From assembly GCF_003182195.1 (NCBI RefSeq), contig NZ_QGTM01000018.1, positions 1 through 64,000 of the forward strand: a stretch of DNA of 64,000 nucleotides. Reading direction: 5' to 3'. Made by a program: the position numbers and the translations under genes. How positions within the stretch are numbered: position 1 is the first letter of the stretch; every line of letters begins with the position of its first letter. The stretch comes from Halomonas sp. A11-A. Lineage in GTDB: Bacteria; Pseudomonadota; Gammaproteobacteria; Pseudomonadales; Halomonadaceae. Below the pieces are notes generated by a model, which was given only the letters and a program-made list of their open reading frames with translations, was not told where the DNA came from and did not search any database. This document shows, piece after piece, positions 47,306 to 56,540 of this stretch.

Positions 47306-47971
47306 TCACTCGACCACCCGGGTGGTGAACTCCAGGCCGCCGGTCAGGGTGAAATGCAGCTCGGCACCGCGGGGCAGCAGGCCCACCCCCACCGGGGTGC
47401 CGGTGAGCACCACATCGCCCGGCAGCAGGGTGAAGTGGCGGCTCATCTCCGCCACCAGGGTGGCGACCGGGAATAGCATGTCGGCCCCCTCCCCGCGCTG
47501 GCGCAGCTCACCGTCGATCTCGAGGGTGAAGGTCAGCGCACTCCAGTTGGGCACCTGAGAGAGCGGCAGGAAGGTGGAGAGCGGGCAGGCCCCATCGAAG
47601 GCCTTGGAGACCTCCCAGGGATGCCCCTTCTCCTTGAGGCGGGTCTGCAGGTCGCGCAGGGTCAGGTCCAGCCCAAGGCCGATCCCGACGATGGCGCGCT
47701 CGGCCTCATCGGCGGTGGCGTGGGAGAGCTCCTCGCCGACCAGCAGCGCCAGCTCGGTCTCGTAGTGCACCTCGCCCCGGGAGAAGGGCGCCTCGATGGG
47801 CTCTTCCAGCGGCACGGCACAGGTCGCCGGCTTGATGAACAGCAGCGGCTCGCTGGGCACCGGATTGTCGAGCTCCCGGGCATGATCGGCGTAGTTGCGG
47901 CCGACGCAGACGATCTTGCCGAGCGCGTGGGGAAACTCCTGGCCATCGGTGAAACGTGGAACAAAGCGCAT
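47306..47971 (-). CDS. Fumarylacetoacetate hydrolase family protein (YcgM-like)
   Basis: 221 residues of the FAH fold. The N-terminal KIVCVGRNYADHARELDN, the metal ligands in VHYETELALLVGEE, and VVLTGTPVGVGLLPRGAELHF near the end match YcgM and acylpyruvase/oxaloacetate decarboxylase-like members. GGAG precedes the ATG at 47971. The exact 2-oxo acid substrate is unknown. Confidence 0.92.
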   Translation of the reverse strand: MRFVPRFTDGQEFPHALGKIVCVGRNYADHARELDNPVPSEPLLFIKPATCAVPLEEPIEAPFSRGEVHYETELALLVGEELSHATADEAERAIVGIGLGLDLTLRDLQTRLKEKGHPWEVSKAFDGACPLSTFLPLSQVPNWSALTFTLEIDGELRQRGEGADMLFPVATLVAEMSRHFTLLPGDVVLTGTPVGVGLLPRGAELHFTLTGGLEFTTRVVE

Positions 47972-48128
47972 GGCGGGTCTTCTCCTTCTCATTATGCGTG
48001 CCGCATCTCGGCGACAAGCCACACAGTCTACCGCACCAGGCGCCGCGTACCACTACCGCGGCCCCATGGCATGCCGCCACCACCGGCTCGACATCGCTGT
48101 ACCCGGGGCCCCAGCATGCCCCGCCACC

Positions 48129-48350
48129 TTTCCACACTGCAAAGGCCGTCAGATCGTCGCCCACTTCGATGGTGGTGATGTCACTGTCGACGCCGGCATC
48201 CTCCTGCTGCGTCAGCTCGATCGTGAGATGGGCTTGACCCGCGGCCGGCGCGGCTGCAGCGCCGAGTGGCTCTATGACAATCGCTACTGTGCCCGGGACG
48301 AGATGGAGAACCTCTACCTGAGGCTGGCTGGCAAACTGGTGCCTGGGTAG
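48129..48350 (+). pseudogene. IS1380-family transposase relic with a large internal deletion
   Basis: One open frame joins two ends of an IS1380 transposase. The N-terminal CKGRQIVAHFDGGDVTVDAGILLLRQLDREMGLT is followed after only about ten residues by NRYCARDEMENLYLRLAGKL, which normally lies far downstream (RYCARGEMEN-type motif near the C-terminus). Roughly the whole catalytic middle is missing. The 47972-48619 gap otherwise holds an unassigned AT-richer stretch and a small hairpin at 48451-48472. Confidence 0.6.
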
Positions 48351-48619
48351 CGCCGCGGCGTGCTGTCCCCGGCACAGAAAACAGATGGGGGTAGGGGAAA
48401 GTGCACCCTAAGCGCAGGAAATTGATCAATATATAGCCAACTTCCAGCTCTGGGTGGCATCATCGCCACCCAACCTGGCATCTAGGTGCTGCTGACCAAC
48501 CCGATGCAACATCCGAGCTAGGCCTACCGGCGATGAGGGGGCGAGCCGGGCTACACCACCGTCCTCGGGGCCTGCCGCCTTGAGGTAGAATGCCTGCATC
48601 AGACACCGAGGAGACTTCG

Positions 48620-49657
48620 ATGAGTGCCATCCGCCTGACCCAGTACAGCCACGGCGCCGGCTGTGGCTGCAAGATCGCCCCCGACGTGCTCGACGGCATC
48701 CTGGCCAAGGCCGGTCCGGGCGCCACCCATTCGCAGCTGATCGTCGGCAACCAGGGGCGCGAGGATGCCGCCGTCTATGACCTGGGCGATGGCCGCGGCA
48801 TGATCGCCACCACCGATTTCTTCATGCCCATCGTCGATGACCCCTTCGACTTCGGCCGTATCGCTGCCACCAACGCCATCAGCGATGTCTTCGCCATGGG
48901 GGGCACCCCGGTGCTGGCCCTGGGCATCCTCGGCTGGCCGCTGGACAAGCTGCCCGCCGAGGTGGCGGGCGACGTGCTCGCCGGTGCCCAGGCCGTATGC
49001 CGGGAGCTGGGCCTGGCCCTGGCCGGCGGCCACTCCATCGATGCCCCGGAGCCGATCTTCGGCCTCGCGGTCAACGGCCTGGTGGAGCTCGAGCACCTCA
49101 AGCTCAACAAGGGGGCGAAGCCCGGCGACCTGCTGTTCCTGACCAAGCCGCTGGGGGTGGGCATGCTCACCACCGCCGAGAAGAAGGGGCTGCTGGAGGC
49201 CGGCCACCAGGGGCTGGCCCGGAAGACCATGCTCAGGTCCAACCGCATCGGCGTGGCCCTGGCGAAGGTGAAGGGGGTCAACGCCATGACCGACGTCACC
49301 GGCTTCGGCCTGGCCGGCCACTTGGCCGAGGTGTGCGCGGCCAGCGGCGTGGCGGCGCGGGTCGACTTCCGCCGATTGCCGCGACTCGCCGAGGCGGAGG
49401 CCTACCGCCGCCAGGGCGCGGTGCCCGGCGGCACCCTGCGCAACCGCCAGGCCCTGGGAGAGAGCCTGCCGGAGATGGACGAGGCGCACTGGCAGTGGCT
49501 GTGCGACCCCCAGACCTCCGGCGGCCTGCTGCTTTCGGTGGACCCCGCCTGGGAGGACGACGTGGAGCGCATCGGCCGCGAGCACGGCATCGTGCTCACC
49601 CCCTTCGGCGAGGTGGTCAGGGCCGAAGGCCCCGCGCTGATCGAGGTAAAGGGGTGA
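48620..49657 (+). CDS. selD: Selenide, water dikinase (selenophosphate synthase)
   Basis: Makes selenophosphate from selenide and ATP. 345 residues; MSAIRLTQYSHGAGCGCKIAP carries the catalytic Cys (not selenocysteine) near residue 15-17 and the neighbouring Lys. Further motifs: ATTDFFMPIVDDPFDFGRIAATNAISDVFAMGG and MTDVTGFGLAGHLAEVC. GAGGAGAC precedes the ATG at 48620. It is coupled to mnmH by overlap. Confidence 0.96.
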   Translation: MSAIRLTQYSHGAGCGCKIAPDVLDGILAKAGPGATHSQLIVGNQGREDAAVYDLGDGRGMIATTDFFMPIVDDPFDFGRIAATNAISDVFAMGGTPVLALGILGWPLDKLPAEVAGDVLAGAQAVCRELGLALAGGHSIDAPEPIFGLAVNGLVELEHLKLNKGAKPGDLLFLTKPLGVGMLTTAEKKGLLEAGHQGLARKTMLRSNRIGVALAKVKGVNAMTDVTGFGLAGHLAEVCAASGVAARVDFRRLPRLAEAEAYRRQGAVPGGTLRNRQALGESLPEMDEAHWQWLCDPQTSGGLLLSVDPAWEDDVERIGREHGIVLTPFGEVVRAEGPALIEVKG

Positions 49658-50754
49658 GCGAACTGCCGCTGGTCGAACCGGATCTCGCTCTGCTGAGCGA
49701 GGGGCGTGTGCTGATCGACGTGCGTGCCCCGGTGGAGTTCGCCCAGGGCGCGCTGCCCGGGGCCATCAACCTCCCGCTGATGGATGACGAGGAGCGCCGC
49801 CTGGTCGGCATCGAGTACAAGCAGCGTGGCCAGCAGGCGGCCATCGAGCTCGGCCAGCGGCTGGTCAGCGGCGGCATCAAGGCGGCCCGCGTCAGGGCCT
49901 GGATACAGGCCCTGGAGGCTCACCCCGACGCCATCGTCTACTGCTTCCGCGGTGGGCTTCGCTCGCAGATCGCCCAGCAGTGGATCAGCGAGGCGGGCAT
50001 CACCCGCCCACGCATCCGCGGCGGCTGGAAGGCGATGCGCCAGGCGCTCTGTGCGCGCATCGATGCCGCCGCCGAGCGGCCGCTGCTGGTGGTGGGCGGG
50101 CTGACCGGCTGTGCCAAGACCGCGCTGATCCAGGCCCTCGACAACGGCCTGGATCTGGAGGGCTGCGCCCGTCACAAGGGCTCGGCCTTCGGGCGCCACC
50201 CGCTGCCGGCCCCCAGCCAGATCGACTTCGAGCACGCCATGGGCCGGCGCCTGCTGGCCCTGCCCGGCCCCGTCGTGGTGGAGGACGAGTCGCGTCATAT
50301 CGGCACCGCCAACCTGCCGCTCACCTTCTGGCGGGCCATGGAGCAGGCGCCACGCCTGCGCGTGGAGATGCCGCTGGACTGGCGCCTGGCGCAGATCCAC
50401 AAGGACTACATCGACGACCTCTGGGAGGTCTACCGGCAGCAGTGCGGCGAGTGGCTGGGCTGGGCGCTGATGCGCAAGCAGCTGTCGGGTTCGCTGGCCA
50501 GGCTGCGCAAGCGGCTGGGGCGCGCCCGGCTCGATCGGCTGCAGCGGCTCCAGCAGCTGGCCTTCCGCGAGCACGCGCGAGGTAATCGCCAGGCCCACGA
50601 GGCCTGGCTGGCCCCGCTGCTCACCGAGTACTACGACCCCATGTACCGCTACCAGCTGGAGAAGCACCCCGAGCAGCGCTTCCTCCATGTGGGTGACTGG
50701 GAGAGCTGCCTGGCCGCGGCCCGGGAGTGGAGCGCCGCCCAGGCCGCTCCCTAG
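49654..50754 (+). CDS. mnmH: tRNA 2-selenouridine synthase
   Basis: 366 residues. It has an N-terminal rhodanese domain (VLIDVRAPVEFAQGALPGAINLPL, catalytic Cys in VYCFRGGLRSQ). A C-terminal P-loop domain follows (VVGGLTGCAKTALIQAL). It replaces sulfur with selenium (geranylated intermediate) at U34 of some tRNAs, using selenophosphate from SelD. The start is a GTG at 49654, inside the selD stop. No selA/selB or selenocysteine genes are in view. Confidence 0.95.
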   Translation: MSELPLVEPDLALLSEGRVLIDVRAPVEFAQGALPGAINLPLMDDEERRLVGIEYKQRGQQAAIELGQRLVSGGIKAARVRAWIQALEAHPDAIVYCFRGGLRSQIAQQWISEAGITRPRIRGGWKAMRQALCARIDAAAERPLLVVGGLTGCAKTALIQALDNGLDLEGCARHKGSAFGRHPLPAPSQIDFEHAMGRRLLALPGPVVVEDESRHIGTANLPLTFWRAMEQAPRLRVEMPLDWRLAQIHKDYIDDLWEVYRQQCGEWLGWALMRKQLSGSLARLRKRLGRARLDRLQRLQQLAFREHARGNRQAHEAWLAPLLTEYYDPMYRYQLEKHPEQRFLHVGDWESCLAAAREWSAAQAAP

Positions 50755-50769
50755 GCGATTTGCAGGCGC

Positions 50770-51465
50770 TCAGGCCGCCCGCGGGCGCAGCCACTGGCTG
50801 AGCAGGCGGTCGAGCAGCGGGGCCAGCCGCACGAAGCGCTGGGGGTCGGCGAGCATCGCCTCCGCGGGCTGGGCGTGGGGGCTCCGGGTGGTGCCGTCGG
50901 GGAGCGGGCTCCGTTCGAGCAGCGCCGCCACGCTCTCCGGCGTCACTTCCAGGTGGCAGAGCAGGCCCACCACCCGGCCGGCGTCCCAGCTGAAGCCCTG
51001 CAGCGGGCTCGCCTCGCTGCCGCCCAGCGCCACGGCGTCCTCTGGCAGCGCGAACACCTCGCGGTGCCACATGAAGGCGTCGAACTGCTCGGGCAGGTCC
51101 AGCGGGCTCTCCGGCGCCAGGGTGACCCGGTGCCAGCCGGTCTCGGCAAAGGTGCCGCGGGCCGCCACGGCGCCCAGCGCCTCGGCGATCAGGCGCGCGC
51201 CGTAGCCGATGCCGAGCAGCGGCTTGTGGCTGTCCAGGGCGCGCTCGATCAGCCGACGCTCGCCCTTGAGCCAGGGCTGGCTGCCCTTGTCCAGCGGGCC
51301 GACGGGGCCGTCGAGCACCACCAGGGCATCGCAGTCGGCGAGGCGCGGCGGCGTCTCGCCGGCGTCCAGATGGAACACCGTATGGCTGTGGCCCATGCTG
51401 GAGAGCCAGTCGGCCAGGCGCGCCGGCCCCTGGTGGGGGCTGTGCTGGAGCAGGTGAAGGTGCAT
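50770..51465 (-). CDS. Class I glutamine amidotransferase-like protein lacking the nucleophile
   Basis: 231 residues resembling stand-alone class I GATase domains (GMP-synthase-like). The Cys position, normally in a G-I-C-x-G-H motif, reads LLGIGYGARLIAEALGA, so the nucleophile Cys is Gly and the following His is Ala. The C-terminal His and Glu survive in GLLCHLEVTPE. MWHREVFALPEDAVALGGSEASP matches the rest of the family. The protein is probably catalytically dead or changed in function. The DNA at 51200-51225 supports this reading. Confidence 0.82.
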   Translation of the reverse strand: MHLHLLQHSPHQGPARLADWLSSMGHSHTVFHLDAGETPPRLADCDALVVLDGPVGPLDKGSQPWLKGERRLIERALDSHKPLLGIGYGARLIAEALGAVAARGTFAETGWHRVTLAPESPLDLPEQFDAFMWHREVFALPEDAVALGGSEASPLQGFSWDAGRVVGLLCHLEVTPESVAALLERSPLPDGTTRSPHAQPAEAMLADPQRFVRLAPLLDRLLSQWLRPRAA

Positions 51466-51515
51466 GGGAACCTCGCCATCGATGCGTAACGACCTGACAG
51501 GGGGCGCAAGGGTAC

Positions 51516-51809
51516 ATGAAGCCGGCGTTGCGTGAACAGATACTGACGGTGCTGGCGGCCATCCCGGCCGGGCGGGTGACCACCTATGGGCGCATCGCCG
51601 CGATGACCGAGGGGGCGACGCCCCGGCTGGTGGCCCGCGCCCTGCGCGAGCTGCCCGAGGATCACGGCCTGCCCTGGTACCGGGTGATCACCGCCTCGCG
51701 CAAGCTGGCCGACCATCCCGGTGCGGCGGAGCAGCGCGAGCGGCTCGCCGCGGAGGGCGTGGTGCTGGATGGCCGGGGCCGTGCCCCGGCCGAGCGCCTC
51801 TGGCCATGA
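51516..51809 (+). CDS. Alkyltransferase-like protein (ATL)
   Basis: 97 residues of the MGMT/Ogt DNA-binding fold without the acceptor Cys. The usual PCHRV appears here as PWYRVI (LPWYRVITASRKLADHPG). RVTTYGRIAAMTEGATPRLVARAL is the helix-turn-helix part. ATL proteins bind O6-alkylguanine lesions and hand them to nucleotide excision repair. It lies divergent from the GATase-like gene by 50 bases. Confidence 0.93.
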   Translation: MKPALREQILTVLAAIPAGRVTTYGRIAAMTEGATPRLVARALRELPEDHGLPWYRVITASRKLADHPGAAEQRERLAAEGVVLDGRGRAPAERLWP

Positions 51810-51834
51810 GACATTGAGATGTTAAGGAGAGTCC

Positions 51835-52428
51835 ATGAGCGGTTTCTTTCAGCGCCTGCAGGAGCTCGAACCCCGCTCCCAGCAGGCCTTCATGGCGGCG
51901 CTGTGCGAGCGCCTGCTGCCCAACTACGGGTTCTACTGCCAGGCGCTCGACGCCCAGGGCGTCGGTCACGGCAACCCCCAGGCGCTGCGGGCCATCCTCG
52001 ACCTGGTGTGGGAGCGGCTCTCGGTGAAGGGCGCGAAGATCGATTTCGCCCTGCAGGCGGAGAAGCTGGCCGAGCAGGCGCCCCCGCCGGACGACGACAG
52101 CTTCGGCGCGCGCCGCGCCTCCGAGGCGGTCGCGGCCCTCTCGGCGCTGCTGGATACCCTGCAGGGTGAGGCCCCCGAGGCGGTGCTGGAGGTGAGCCGC
52201 GCGTCCCGGGGAGGTGTCAGGGCCTTTATCGAGCTGACCGAGGGCGAGGAGGACGGCGAGCGGCTGGCCGCCCTGGTGCGCGACCACCCGCTGATGGCCG
52301 ACGAGAATGACTTCCAGGACGCGGTGCTCGAGGCCGTCGAGGGCCCGCTGGGGCGCGACGAGCTGAAGGCGCTGCGCCGCCTGGGGCGCAACGAGGGGGT
52401 CAGCAACCTGGGGCTTTCCGCCGAGTAG
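51835..52428 (+). CDS. yjaG: YjaG family protein (DUF416)
   Basis: 197 residues. MSGFFQRLQELEPRSQQAFMAALCERLLPNYGFYCQAL is the DUF416 start. An acidic linker follows, then a regular helical C-terminal half. Function unknown in all members. TAAGGAGAGTCC precedes the ATG. It is 25 bases after the ATL gene and may be co-transcribed with it. Confidence 0.88.
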   Translation: MSGFFQRLQELEPRSQQAFMAALCERLLPNYGFYCQALDAQGVGHGNPQALRAILDLVWERLSVKGAKIDFALQAEKLAEQAPPPDDDSFGARRASEAVAALSALLDTLQGEAPEAVLEVSRASRGGVRAFIELTEGEEDGERLAALVRDHPLMADENDFQDAVLEAVEGPLGRDELKALRRLGRNEGVSNLGLSAE

Positions 52429-52434
52429 CGTTGC

Positions 52435-52962
52435 TTAGAAACGCCAGCCGGCGGTCACCATCAGGCCGGCGGCGCCGAAGAGGATCAGGTCCGTCTCCAG
52501 ACGCTTCCAGCTGACGCCCAGGGTGGGCAGGATGGCCGGGGCGATCTCGTAGCGGTTGAAGGGGATCTTGTCGCGATACTCGCCGCGGTAGCCGTGCAAG
52601 GCCCCGGCGGAGAGCTTGGCGCGAATGCGAGTATCGCCGGACTCCCACATCGGCAGCTCGCGGCCCACGTAGAGGTAGTGGGAGTCCTGGTTGAAGGAGT
52701 TCTTGAAGCGCGCGAAGCCGGCGAACCAGAGCTCGGGGTTGTGGAGTTCCACCCCGATCAGCCGCTGGTTGTTGGTGTGCTCCGGGTCAGGGCTGAAGTG
52801 GTCGGTATAGAGGCTGGTCTGCACCAGCACGCTGTCGAGCTCCATCACCGGCGGCCAGTCGATTCGCTCGCGCCAGCCCTCTGCCGGCTCCTCCGCCAGG
52901 GCGGGGAGGGCCGGCAGCAGGAGACCGAGCAGCAGGGCGGCCAGGGCGTTGCGTAGCGGCAT
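52435..52962 (-). CDS. Outer-membrane/periplasmic hypothetical protein
   Basis: 175 residues with a signal peptide (ALLLGLLLPALPALA). The mature start AEEPAEGWRERIDWPPVMELDSVLVQTSLYTDHFSPDPEHTN is shared with uncharacterised proteins often mislabelled glycerol-3-phosphate transporter. Alternating strands (YYLYVGREL-type pattern) and a C-terminal Phe (VTAGWRF) suggest a small barrel. I give no function. Confidence 0.72.
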   Translation of the reverse strand: MPLRNALAALLLGLLLPALPALAEEPAEGWRERIDWPPVMELDSVLVQTSLYTDHFSPDPEHTNNQRLIGVELHNPELWFAGFARFKNSFNQDSHYLYVGRELPMWESGDTRIRAKLSAGALHGYRGEYRDKIPFNRYEIAPAILPTLGVSWKRLETDLILFGAAGLMVTAGWRF

Positions 52963-52982
52963 CCGGTCGTCTCCCGAGGCGC

Positions 52983-53756
52983 TCAGAGGCGCATCTCGAT
53001 GCCGCGCTCGGCCATATAGCGCTTGGCCTCGGGGATGGTGTACTCGCCGAAGTGGAAGATGCTGGCGGCCAGCACCGCATCGGCGCCGCCTTCCAGCACG
53101 CCCTCCACCAGGTGGTCGAGGTTGCCGACCCCGCCGGAGGCGATCACCGGCACGCTCACCGCGTCGGCGATGGCGCGGGTCACCCCCAGGTCGAAGCCGA
53201 CCTTGGTGCCGTCGCGGTCCATGCTGGTGAGCAGCAGCTCGCCGGCACCGTACTCCACCATCTTCTTCGCCCACTCAACGGCGTCAAGCCCGGTGGGGCG
53301 GCGCCCGCCGTGGGTGAAGATCTCCCAGCGCGGCGCCTCGCCCTCGGCGGAGACCCGCTTGGCGTCGATGGCCACCACGATGCACTGGCTGCCGAAGCGC
53401 TCGGCGGCCTCGCGCACGAACTCGGGGTTGGTCACCGCGGCGGTGTTGATGGAGACCTTATCGGCGCCGGCGTTGAGCATGGTGCGGATGTCATCGCAGG
53501 TGCGGATGCCGCCGCCCACGGTGAGGGGGATGAACACCTCGCCGGCGATGCGCTCGACCATCTCCACCGTGGTGCCGCGATCCTCGTGGCTCGCCGTGAT
53601 GTCGAGGCAGGTGATCTCGTCGGCGCCCTGCTGGTTGTAGCGCTGGGCGATCTCCACCGGGTCGCCGGCGTCGCGGATACCGATGAAGTTGACGCCCTTG
53701 ACCACGCGGCCGGCGTCGACGTCGAGGCAGGGGATGATGCGCTTGGCGAGTCCCAT
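52983..53756 (-). CDS. hisF: Imidazole glycerol phosphate synthase, cyclase subunit
   Basis: 257-residue (beta/alpha)8 barrel that receives ammonia from HisH and closes the imidazole ring. [24 protein letters not shown] with catalytic Asp, and [18 protein letters not shown] with the second Asp, are present. [13 protein letters not shown] is the phosphate site. It follows hisA by two bases. Last gene of hisB-H-A-F. Confidence 0.97.
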   Translation of the reverse strand: MGLAKRIIPCLDVDAGRVVKGVNFIGIRDAGDPVEIAQRYNQQGADEITCLDITASHEDRGTTVEMVERIAGEVFIPLTVGGGIRTCDDIRTMLNAGADKVSINTAAVTNPEFVREAAERFGSQCIVVAIDAKRVSAEGEAPRWEIFTHGGRRPTGLDAVEWAKKMVEYGAGELLLTSMDRDGTKVGFDLGVTRAIADAVSVPVIASGGVGNLDHLVEGVLEGGADAVLAASIFHFGEYTIPEAKRYMAERGIEMRL

Positions 53757-53758
53757 GG

Positions 53759-54508
<750 letters not shown>

Positions 54509-54633
54509 GTCCAGCTCCTCTTGGGTGCCTCTGCGGGCCCCGGTTGAAAGTCGTGGGGCGGCGCGGCCGCCCGGTGCGGCGCCAGCGCCTGGGTCTGTGC
54601 GAACCTCAGGGGCCCGGGCGACCCGGGCGCGGC

Positions 54634-55275
54634 TCAGGGCGCCCAGGTGACAAAATTCTCGAGCAGCTTGAGGCCGGCCCGGGAGCTCTTCTCCGGGTGG
54701 AACTGCACGGCGAAGGTGGCGTCGCGGCCGATGGCCACGTGGGCTTGGATGCGGCCGTAGTCGGTGGTGCCGAAGACCGTGGCCTCGTCGGCGGCTTCCA
54801 CGTAGTAGCTGTGCACGAAGTAGAAGTGCTCGTCCTGGTCGATGCCGGCCCACAGCGGGTGTTCGCGCTGCTGGTGCACCAGGTTCCAGCCCATGTGGGG
54901 GACCTTGAGGCGCTGACCGCGGTCGTCGTGCATGTCGCCGGGGAAGCGTTTCACCTCACCGCCGAGAAAGCCCAGGCAGCCGATGCCGCCGTTCTCCTCG
55001 CTGTGGTCCAGCAGCATCTGCTGGCCCACGCAGATGCCCAGCAGCGGCTTCTCCTGGCTGGCCAGCAGCTCTTCCACCAGGCCGCGCAGCTCGGTCTTCT
55101 CCAGCTCGCCCATGCAGTCGCGAATCGCGCCCTGGCCGGGCAGCACCAGGCGGGTGGCGCCCAGGATGCGGCGGGGGTCGCGGGTGACCACCACATTCTC
55201 GTGGGTGACGTGCTCCAGTGCCTTGGCGACGGAATGCAGGTTGCCCATTCCGTAGTCGATGACGGCAATGGTCAT
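54634..55275 (-). CDS. hisH: Imidazole glycerol phosphate synthase, glutaminase subunit
   Basis: 213-residue class I glutaminase. Catalytic Cys in [12 protein letters not shown] and the His-Glu pair in [11 protein letters not shown] are present. It supplies ammonia to HisF through the interdomain channel. The start at 55275 gives [16 protein letters not shown]. It lies 31 bases after hisB. Confidence 0.97.
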   Translation of the reverse strand: MTIAVIDYGMGNLHSVAKALEHVTHENVVVTRDPRRILGATRLVLPGQGAIRDCMGELEKTELRGLVEELLASQEKPLLGICVGQQMLLDHSEENGGIGCLGFLGGEVKRFPGDMHDDRGQRLKVPHMGWNLVHQQREHPLWAGIDQDEHFYFVHSYYVEAADEATVFGTTDYGRIQAHVAIGRDATFAVQFHPEKSSRAGLKLLENFVTWAP

Positions 55276-55306
55276 GGGGCGCTCCTCGTGTGGTCGTGCG
55301 GCGGCC

Positions 55307-55900
55307 TCACAGGCAGCCCTTGGTAGATGGCATCTGGCCGGCCATGCGCTCGTCGGGCTCCAGCGCCATGCGCAGCGCGCGGCCGAAGGCCTTGAAGATG
55401 GTCTCTGCCTGATGGTGGGCATTGAAGCCCTTCAGGTTGTCGATGTGCAGGGTCACCATGCCGTGGTTGACGAAGCCCTGGAAGAACTCCCAGAAGAGCT
55501 GGGTATCCAGGCGGCCGATGGTGGCACGGGTGAACTCCACGTCCATGAAGAGCCCAGGGCGGCCGGAGAAGTCCACCACCACCCGCGAGAGCGCCTCGTC
55601 CAGCGGCACGTAGGCGTGGCCGTAGCGGCGGATGCCACGCTTGTCGCCCACGGCCTTGGCGAAGGCCTGGCCCAGGGTGATGCCCAGGTCCTCGACGGTG
55701 TGGTGGTCGTCGATGTGAAGATCGCCTTCGGCCTTGATCTCGAGATCGATCTGGCCGTGGCGTGCCACCTGGTCGAGCATGTGGTCGAGGAAGGGCACGC
55801 CGGTCTCGCAGGCCAGCTTGCCGGTGCCGTCCAGGTTGACGGTCACGGTGATCCGGGTTTCCTGGGTGTCACGGCTGACCGTGGCGATACGCTCGGACAT
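55307..55900 (-). CDS. hisB: Imidazoleglycerol-phosphate dehydratase
   Basis: 197 residues, the monofunctional HisB without a phosphatase domain. Metal-site stretches: [30 protein letters not shown], and [23 protein letters not shown] with [13 protein letters not shown]. The ATG at 55900 follows GGAGAGG, so the longer frame to 56029 is not used. First gene of the his cluster on the minus strand. Confidence 0.96.
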   Translation of the reverse strand: MSERIATVSRDTQETRITVTVNLDGTGKLACETGVPFLDHMLDQVARHGQIDLEIKAEGDLHIDDHHTVEDLGITLGQAFAKAVGDKRGIRRYGHAYVPLDEALSRVVVDFSGRPGLFMDVEFTRATIGRLDTQLFWEFFQGFVNHGMVTLHIDNLKGFNAHHQAETIFKAFGRALRMALEPDERMAGQMPSTKGCL

Positions 55901-56093
55901 CGAAGCCTCTCCAGCGCCTGGGCGCATGTCGAATGGGGCCACCGGCGTGCAGTGACCCGAAAGAACGAGTGGACGGCGGGCCTCGCCCGCGGCCGGAAAG
56001 CTGCCATTATAGAGAATCGGCGACCCCATCCGCTACAATGCACCCCACTGCGCGGCGGCGACCCTCGCCGCCCCGGCCCAGGGAGACCCATCA

Positions 56094-56540
56094 ATGCCGG
56101 TGACACTCCATCCCGTCGACCGCGCCGCCTGGGAAGCGGATGCCCAGGCGCAGCTCGACCTCGCCCGTATCTACGCCGATGCGCCGTCCGAGCGGCTGCC
56201 CGCGCCGGTGGACGCCTTCATCCACGATCACCTGGCCGATGGCCATCGCTTCCTCTGCGCCCGCTTCAACGATCGCCTGATCGGTGCGGTGGCCCAGCGC
56301 GACGATGGCGAGGCCTGGTGGCTGTCGCACTTCTGCATCCGCAAGCCGACCCGCCGGCGCGGCGTCGGCACCCGGCTGCTGACCCTGGTGGGCCAGGCGG
56401 CCCAGGCCGAGGAGAGGGCCCTGCGCGCCGAGCTGGGGCAGCTTCGGCTGGGCGATCAGGTGCTGCTGGTGCGGCTGGGCTTCCGGCTCGAACAGCACGA
56501 GAGCTTCCATGAGCTGCTGATGCCCGAGAGGAGCCAGTGA
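56094..56540 (+). CDS. panM: PanM/PanZ-like GNAT protein
   Basis: 148 residues with the GNAT fold. HRFLCARFNDRLIGAVAQRDDGEAWWLSHFCIRKPTRRRGVGTRLL contains the acetyl-CoA loop (RRRGVG), as in E. coli PanZ, the acetyl-CoA sensor that triggers PanD processing and regulates pantothenate synthesis. panD itself is not in view. It overlaps asmA by one base. The assignment as PanM rests on the loop and the gene size. Confidence 0.72.
   Translation: MPVTLHPVDRAAWEADAQAQLDLARIYADAPSERLPAPVDAFIHDHLADGHRFLCARFNDRLIGAVAQRDDGEAWWLSHFCIRKPTRRRGVGTRLLTLVGQAAQAEERALRAELGQLRLGDQVLLVRLGFRLEQHESFHELLMPERSQ

Noticed and set aside
55901..56029. Histidine leader peptide or attenuator before hisB
   Set aside because: The upstream in-frame extension has only a single His and there is no run of His codons or paired terminator.
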